Assembly (NCBI GenBank): GCA_023248615.1
Contig: JAHFEI010000054.1
Span: 1 to 10,048 of the forward strand
Reading direction: 5' to 3'
DNA: 10,048 nt
Source of the DNA: Nitrospinales bacterium
GTDB taxonomy: Bacteria; Nitrospinota_A; UBA7883; JACRGQ01
The notes beneath the pieces are model-generated. The model worked only from the letters and a program-made list of their open reading frames with translations, ran no database searches and was not told the origin of the DNA. Shown one piece after another: positions 5,962 through 10,048 of the stretch (positions are counted from its first letter, which is position 1; the number at the start of each line of letters is the position of its first letter). Made by a program: the position numbers and the translations under genes.

Positions 5962-6671
5962 ACCGCCAAATGATAACGCCGCCCAAAAAACTTAAATTTG
6001 GGGTCGTAGTGTTTCCCGGCTCAAACTGCGACCGCGATACCATGCACGTTGCCTCGCTTTTGACGGGCGCATCCGTACGTAGTGTGTGGCACAAGGAAAC
6101 GTCGCTGGGTGATGTGGAAGCGGTGATACTGCCCGGCGGGTTTTCCTACGGCGATTACCTGCGGTGCGGAGCCATTGCCCGCTTTTCGCCGGTGATGAAA
6201 GCCGTGGCGGAGTTCGCGAGTAAAGGAGGCACGGTAATCGGCATCTGCAACGGCTTCCAGATACTGGTGGAAAGCCACCTGCTACCCGGTGCGCTTTTGC
6301 CCAACGTATCGCGCAAGTTCATCTGCAAAAATATCCGTGTGCGCGTGGATCGCGCCGACATACGGCCCACCAAGGCGATGGCTCCCGGCACGGTACTAAA
6401 ACTGCCGATAGCCCACCACGATGGCAACTACTTCGCCGACGAGGTGACGATAAAAAGGCTGGAGAAAAACCGGCAGGTTGTGATGCGCTACTGCGATGAG
6501 AATGGAAAAGTTACGCCGGAAGCGAACCCTAACGGCTCACTCGGCAATATCGCGGGTATCTGCAACGAGCACGGAAACGTGTTCGGCCTTATGCCGCATC
6601 CTGAGCGGTGCGCGGAGCCGATACTCGGCAACACGGACGGGCTGAAAATTTTCGAGTCGTTGCTTATTTAA
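5958..6671 (+). CDS. purQ: Phosphoribosylformylglycinamidine synthase subunit PurQ (glutaminase)
   Basis: PurQ is the class I glutamine amidotransferase subunit that releases ammonia from glutamine for FGAM synthase. The 237-residue product has the nucleophile Cys97 in GICNGFQIL and the catalytic His214 and Glu216 in MPHPER. It also has the family opening FGVVVFPGSNCDRD and the oxyanion strand GGFSYGDYLRCGAIAR. The start overlaps the stop of the cNMP protein (ATGA at 5958-5961). A second in-frame ATG at 5970 would remove only four residues and is possible. Expression is coupled to the upstream genes. The usual downstream purL is replaced here by an unrelated protease gene 20 nt after the stop. 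Confidence 0.97.
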   Translation: MNRQMITPPKKLKFGVVVFPGSNCDRDTMHVASLLTGASVRSVWHKETSLGDVEAVILPGGFSYGDYLRCGAIARFSPVMKAVAEFASKGGTVIGICNGFQILVESHLLPGALLPNVSRKFICKNIRVRVDRADIRPTKAMAPGTVLKLPIAHHDGNYFADEVTIKRLEKNRQVVMRYCDENGKVTPEANPNGSLGNIAGICNEHGNVFGLMPHPERCAEPILGNTDGLKIFESLLI

Positions 6672-6691
6672 GCTGGAAGGCGGAATATTCT

Positions 6692-7561
6692 ATGTTGTTG
6701 CTGGATGAAACGCTAAAAAACATTTTGAACACCAGATTGCTGGATATCGAAACGAAACTGGATGCGGATGTTATTTTCTATTATGGGGAAATTCACATTT
6801 CTTCCGATAAACTATTCCGCGATTTCATCGAAAAACGCAAGGGCGAAGAAGATTCCAAACCGCGCCTTGCTGTTATCCTAAACACCCCTGGTGGTAGCGC
6901 TGAGATTGTGGAGAAGATGGTTGATGTCATCCGTTTTCATTACAAAGAGGTCTATTTTATTGTGCCTGATTATGCCATGTCCGCAGGTACCATTTTCTGC
7001 ATGTCCGGGGATAAGATTTATATGGATTATTCTTCTTCGCTTGGCCCGATAGATCCCCAGGTATTCAATGGGAAAGAGTATGTTCCGGCTTTGGGATACT
7101 TGGATCAAGTGGAAAAGCTATTGGAGAAGGCCAGAAAAAAAGAACTTTCAAATGCTGAGTTCCTGATCTTACAAAATCAGGATTTGGCGCTGTTAAGCCG
7201 ATATGAACAACAAAGGAACTTAACAATTACGCTTCTAAAAAAATGGCTCGTAGAATACAAATTTCGTGATTGGGAAAAACATGAGTCCAGTCCTGATAAG
7301 AAAGGTAGTCCAGTTACTCGTGAAGAAAAGGACAAAAGAGCCGAGGAAATAGCCACAAAACTTGGTGAAAATAAAACGTGGCATTCGCATGGGCGCATGA
7401 TTGGGATTAGCACCTTGAGAGACATCCTGAAACTGAAGATTGAGGATTATTCCAAGAATATCCCATTGAGGGAAGTTATTCGGTCTTATAACGATTTGAT
7501 GATAGAATACATTCGGCGGAACAACTATCCGTTTTTCCTTCACAGTAAGAACCATTTTTAA
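6692..7561 (+). CDS. SDH/SppA-like serine protease (ClpP/crotonase fold, SDH family)
   Basis: The 289-residue product resembles the serine dehydrogenase proteinase (SDH) family, distant relatives of SppA and ClpP. Key landmarks are the LNTPGGSAE oxyanion loop at ~63-71, the nucleophile motif AMSAGT with Ser97, a GDKIYMDYSSSLGPIDPQ block at ~106-123 typical of SDH, and a Lys-rich helix around 142-150. I infer a Ser/Lys dyad with the lysine in that helix, since there is no ClpP-like histidine. No signal peptide or membrane segment is visible, so it is probably cytoplasmic or peripheral. After ~200 the chain is charged and helical, with WHSHGRMIGI near 230 and an aromatic C-terminus. The ATG at 6692 with GGAAGG upstream is preferred over an upstream in-frame start at 6608 that lies inside purQ. 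GC is clearly lower than in purQ: by hand count 18/60 in 7201-7260 against 39/60 in 6121-6180. This suggests a transferred gene. The substrate is unknown. Confidence 0.82.
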   Translation: MLLLDETLKNILNTRLLDIETKLDADVIFYYGEIHISSDKLFRDFIEKRKGEEDSKPRLAVILNTPGGSAEIVEKMVDVIRFHYKEVYFIVPDYAMSAGTIFCMSGDKIYMDYSSSLGPIDPQVFNGKEYVPALGYLDQVEKLLEKARKKELSNAEFLILQNQDLALLSRYEQQRNLTITLLKKWLVEYKFRDWEKHESSPDKKGSPVTREEKDKRAEEIATKLGENKTWHSHGRMIGISTLRDILKLKIEDYSKNIPLREVIRSYNDLMIEYIRRNNYPFFLHSKNHF

Positions 7562-7803
7562 TGGCGGAGAATGTTGGGATGGATATTGTAAAAGAAGTTG
7601 AAAGGGTTATAAACAACCCACCAAGTGAGCTTCTAAACAGTTCAGATTTGAGAAGCCTGAAAGAATTTTATGACAGGATGAAAGAGGCCGGGATTGCTAA
7701 AAAACCCGAGTATACTCTTCCCCAACTTGATACCATTGGGCGGCGGCTTGCCACCCAGTACAGTAACCAAGAAGTACAAAACCTTACAAATGCGAAAATT
7801 TAA
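7561..7803 (+). CDS. Small protein of unknown function coupled to the SDH-like protease
   Basis: The start codon shares one base with the protease stop (TAATG), a sign of translational coupling. The 80 residues are mostly charged and predicted helical, with no membrane segment, no cysteines and no family motif that I recognise. An internal in-frame ATG at 7579 (MDIVKEVERV) is a possible alternative start. GC is low, as in the protease gene (hand count 23/60 in 7621-7680), so the two probably arrived together. The overlap suggests a partner, adaptor or regulator of the protease; that is inference. It is the last gene of the plus-strand array. Confidence 0.6.
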   Translation: MAENVGMDIVKEVERVINNPPSELLNSSDLRSLKEFYDRMKEAGIAKKPEYTLPQLDTIGRRLATQYSNQEVQNLTNAKI

Positions 7804-7845
7804 CCAAACTTATACTTTCCAACCCATCGCGTTTGCTTTCTAAGC
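7804..7845. other. Short gap between convergent purine and ccm operons
   Basis: Only 42 nt separate the two converging transcription units. I find no hairpin followed by a T-run on either strand. The nearest stem, CCGCCT (7851-7856) pairing with AGGCGG (7865-7870), lies inside the end of ccmC and lacks a U-tract on either strand. Termination may be factor-dependent or the transcripts may overlap. Confidence 0.4.
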
Positions 7846-8568
7846 CTACTCCGCCTCTCCGCGAAGGCGGGCCACTTCCGCCGAAAGGTTTTCCAGCCGC
7901 AGGCGCAACAGGAAAACGGCGGCGAACGTGGCGAGAAACGCCAGCATGGAAACCCGCAACGCCAGCATCATTTCCGGCGGCATGCCCGGCTCCTGCGCCG
8001 ATTTTATGACCACCGGGTGCATTACGTTGCCCCAGATTTTTATCGATAAGTGGACTATCGGCACGTCCACAAAGCCGATGATGCCGAACACTGCGGCGTA
8101 GCGTGCGCGGGTTACCTGGTTATCCAGCACATTGCGCAGGATAAGATAGCCGGAGTAGATGACGAGAAGTATCATGGCGGTTGTCAGGCGTGGTTCCCAT
8201 AGCCACCATGCGCCCCAGCGCTGTTTGCCCCATATCATGCCGGTAGCCAGCATAAGCGCGCAAAACAGCACGCCCAGTTCGCCGCCGACTTTTGCTATCC
8301 TGTCGAAGCGCAAATCGCCTTTCCACAGGAAGGCGATGCTTGCCACGAACACCACAAAAAAACCGATATAGGACATGATTGCGGTAGGGACATGGAAATA
8401 GATTATGCGGTAGGTAACGGGTTCCCCTGCGGCCTCCGGCGACCAGACGAGCGAGAGGTAAAGAGCCGCCAGCATAAGCGCCGCCGCGCCAGCCGTAACG
8501 GATAGCCGGACAAGCCGATGCTCAGCGAGAGCCAGTATTTTTTCTAAGAGCTTCAATTTCTTCACCAA
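7846..8568 (-). CDS. ccmC: Heme exporter / heme-handling protein CcmC
   Basis: CcmC is an integral inner-membrane protein that binds heme at the periplasmic face and hands it to CcmE during System I cytochrome c maturation. The 240-residue product has six likely membrane helices. It carries the heme ligands His59 (FHVP) and His173 (PIVHLS) and the WWD-type tryptophan-rich loop, WGAWWLWEPRLTT at 118-130. The loop has Glu125 where most CcmC/WWD proteins have Asp. The frame opens with TTG at 8568, followed directly by GTG at 8565; neither has a clear Shine-Dalgarno, and both lie within ccmD, so the exact start is uncertain. It is the last gene of the ccmABDC operon in this orientation. Confidence 0.95.
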   Translation of the reverse strand: MVKKLKLLEKILALAEHRLVRLSVTAGAAALMLAALYLSLVWSPEAAGEPVTYRIIYFHVPTAIMSYIGFFVVFVASIAFLWKGDLRFDRIAKVGGELGVLFCALMLATGMIWGKQRWGAWWLWEPRLTTAMILLVIYSGYLILRNVLDNQVTRARYAAVFGIIGFVDVPIVHLSIKIWGNVMHPVVIKSAQEPGMPPEMMLALRVSMLAFLATFAAVFLLRLRLENLSAEVARLRGEAE

Positions 8569-8653
8569 GCTTGGCGCATTTTTGGCCTACCACGAGAACA
8601 TAGGCGAACAGCGCCAGCCAGATAATTCCATATGCTGCAAATAAGTACGTCAT
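8522..8653 (-). CDS. ccmD: CcmD, small heme-export accessory membrane protein
   Basis: This 43-residue gene is easily overlooked. It reads MTYLFAAYGIIWLALFAYV, then a basic and acidic helix, and ends in NTGSR. One transmembrane helix with the AAYGIIW N-terminal motif is the CcmD (CycX) pattern. CcmD binds the CcmABC complex and is needed for release of heme-loaded CcmE. The start codon overlaps the ccmB stop (ATGA at 8653-8650), and the 3' end overlaps the start of ccmC by about 46 nt. The position between ccmB and ccmC on the same strand supports the call. Confidence 0.85.
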   Translation of the reverse strand: MTYLFAAYGIIWLALFAYVLVVGQKCAKLGEEIEALRKNTGSR

Positions 8654-9333
8654 AGTTCGTCCATGATATATTCAAACACCAGTGAAGATACAACAAAAAA
8701 AATCAGGTCGAATGCGGCAAGCATCTTGATACGGGAGAGGTAGGCGGATGGGTCGTCCCCCGCTATCAGCGAAGCCGTGGCCGATGCGGCGAATATCAGT
8801 AGCGGCACCAGCAACGGAAGCAGTAGCACGGGTAGCAGTATTTCCCGCGCCTTCATGTTCACCGACATGGCGGCGATAAGCGTGCCCAGCGTCATAAACC
8901 CGATATCGCCCAGCAGGAAGACCAGCGATTGCATGAAGAAGTTTTCCATCACGTTCAGGTTGTACAGGATGATGAACATAGGGATGACTATGGCCTGTAT
9001 CATCACCAGAAAAAGCAGGTTGCCCAAAAACTTTGCGAAAAAAATGGAAGTGCGATCCACCGGGGAGAGCGCCAGCCCCTGTATGCAGTCGTTATCTTTT
9101 TCGATTAAAAACGAGCGGCCCAACCCCAGCGTTCCCGCAAAAAGGAACGAAATCCAAAGTATGCCGGAAGCCAGCCCCGGCGCGTTTTGGGCGTCTATCT
9201 TGAACGCGAAGTTGAATATGACTATGACCAGCAACGCAAACATGAACGTATGGCCGAGAAATTCCCGTGAGCGGAATTCCGTTCTCATGTCCTTCATCAG
9301 TACGGCGTGGGTGGTACGAATCAGCCCCTTCAT
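8650..9333 (-). CDS. ccmB: Heme exporter membrane protein CcmB
   Basis: CcmB is the ABC-type membrane subunit that works with CcmA. ATP hydrolysis by the complex drives release of holo-CcmE from CcmC/CcmD. The 227-residue product has six hydrophobic segments. It also has the family block LALSPVDRTSIFFAKFLGN following FLIEKDNDCIQG, and the N-terminal DMRTEFRSRE segment typical of CcmB. The length is normal. The start overlaps the ccmA stop (ATGA), and its own stop overlaps the ccmD start, so ccmA, ccmB and ccmD form one coupled chain. Confidence 0.95.
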   Translation of the reverse strand: MKGLIRTTHAVLMKDMRTEFRSREFLGHTFMFALLVIVIFNFAFKIDAQNAPGLASGILWISFLFAGTLGLGRSFLIEKDNDCIQGLALSPVDRTSIFFAKFLGNLLFLVMIQAIVIPMFIILYNLNVMENFFMQSLVFLLGDIGFMTLGTLIAAMSVNMKAREILLPVLLLPLLVPLLIFAASATASLIAGDDPSAYLSRIKMLAAFDLIFFVVSSLVFEYIMDEL

Positions 9334-10034
9334 TTGCCCACCTTCTCGAAATAGATTTTAAGGAAATCGTCCGTGCCCATCCCGTCGGTGGGGGAGTCGA
9401 ATACCTTCCGCCCGCCTTTTAGTATGGCGGCGCGTGTGGATGCCGCGATGCCGAGCGGTATATCGTGCGTTATCATCAGCACCGTTTTTTTGCGCCGGTG
9501 CAACGCGGAAAGCATCTCTTGGAACATGGCGGCGGAGTGGTGGTCCAGCCCGGTGAACGGTTCGTCCAGAAAAATGAAATCCGGGTCTGCCACCAAGGCC
9601 CTAGCTATGGAGAGGCGCTGTATCATCCCGCGTGAGAAGCCGCGCACCGTATCATTTTTGCGTGGCAACAATTCCACGTTTTCCAGGAGTTCCAGTGCGC
9701 GTTTTTCCGGGTCGGCTATGCCGTACATCTCGCCGTAGAAGATAAGGTTCTCCATCGCCGTAAGGGAATCGTACAAATAGCTTTTGTGGGAGATTACGCC
9801 GATACGGTTGCGCACTTCCGGCGCGTGGGCATCCGCCCCGCCCACAGTGGCGGTGCCGGATGATGGGCGGGCGATACCGCACAGGATTTTAAGGAGCGTT
9901 GTTTTGCCTGCGCCGTTGGGGCCGAACAGGACGAGGAAATCCCCTTCGTCTATGGTTAGCCCTATTTCCCGCAAGGCCACGAAGTCGCCATATTTCTTGC
10001 CGACATCGCAACACTCTATTTTCCACCTTGTCAT
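9330..10034 (-). CDS. ccmA: Heme exporter ATP-binding protein CcmA
   Basis: CcmA is the cytoplasmic ATPase of the CcmABCD complex in System I cytochrome c maturation. The 234-residue product has Walker A GPNGAGKT at 38-45, a signature RGFSRGMIQRLSIARAL in place of canonical LSGGQ (usual for CcmA and ABC-2 ATPases), Walker B DFIFLDEP and the switch histidine in LMITHD. Its Q-loop region reads VISHKSYLYDSLT. No membrane segment is present. The ATG at 10034 lies 14 nt from the right edge, with no obvious Shine-Dalgarno in the visible upstream bases. Its stop is fused to the ccmB start. Alone, the sequence could be mistaken for a generic ABC-2 ATPase; ccmB, ccmD and ccmC downstream settle it. Confidence 0.94.
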   Translation of the reverse strand: MTRWKIECCDVGKKYGDFVALREIGLTIDEGDFLVLFGPNGAGKTTLLKILCGIARPSSGTATVGGADAHAPEVRNRIGVISHKSYLYDSLTAMENLIFYGEMYGIADPEKRALELLENVELLPRKNDTVRGFSRGMIQRLSIARALVADPDFIFLDEPFTGLDHHSAAMFQEMLSALHRRKKTVLMITHDIPLGIAASTRAAILKGGRKVFDSPTDGMGTDDFLKIYFEKVGK

Positions 10035-10048
10035 ATAGGCACTAATTA

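Noticed and set aside
6608..6691. N-terminal extension of the protease into purQ
   Set aside because: It would overlap the PurQ catalytic C-terminus by 64 nt. The ATG at 6692 has its own GGAAGG, and the extension reads as an out-of-frame copy of purQ.
7851..7870. CCGCCT/AGGCGG stem as a terminator between the convergent operons
   Set aside because: It lies inside the ccmC coding end, has a 6-bp stem with an 8-nt loop, and is followed by no T-run on either strand.
8777..9361. Plus-strand frame (194 codons) antisense to ccmB
   Set aside because: ccmB is well supported on the other strand. The Ser/Met/Asn-rich translation is what antisense of membrane-protein codons gives.

Overview
The window is a piece of a bacterial chromosome of moderate-to-high GC, except for one AT-richer block near 6.7-7.8 kb. 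The lipoprotein, the zinc-ribbon membrane protein and a System I (Ccm) cytochrome c maturation operon point to a Gram-negative bacterium. The split PurS/PurQ form of FGAM synthase, a bacterial deoxyhypusine-synthase-like protein and frequent ATA isoleucine codons would fit Nitrospinota, Nitrospirota or Desulfobacterota-like lineages. That placement is inference; no rRNA or phylogenetic marker settles it.

Layout. (1) 1-785, minus: the N-terminal part of a probable lipoprotein with about 35-residue TPR-like repeats, running off the left edge. (2) 965-1399, minus: a small zinc-ribbon protein with one membrane anchor. (3) 1400-1515: a divergent intergenic region. (4) 1516-7803, plus: one tightly packed array of nine genes: DHS-like enzyme, WalJ/YycJ-type metallo-beta-lactamase hydrolase, purB, purC, purS, a stand-alone cyclic-nucleotide-binding domain protein, purQ, an SDH/SppA-like serine protease and an 80-residue unknown. 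Gaps are 20 nt or less, and several stop/start pairs overlap (ATGA or TAATG), which suggests one transcript with translational coupling. (5) 7846-10034, minus: ccmA-ccmB-ccmD-ccmC, convergent with the purine array. ccmD is only 43 codons long and easily missed.

How the genes work together. PurC, PurB, PurS and PurQ act in de novo IMP synthesis. PurS and PurQ are subunits of FGAM synthase and need a small PurL, which is not in this window. The cNMP-binding protein lies between the two FGAM synthase subunit genes and overlaps purQ by 4 nt, so a link between a nucleotide second messenger and purine synthesis can be proposed. The last two genes of the array are clearly AT-richer than the rest and look like a later insertion of a protease plus a small partner. 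CcmABCD moves and presents heme for attachment to periplasmic c-type apocytochromes.

I see no tRNA, rRNA, CRISPR array, insertion sequence or convincing intrinsic terminator. The points most worth a second look are the cNMP protein inside the FGAM synthase genes, the DHS-like gene leading a purine operon, and the AT-rich protease/small-protein pair.
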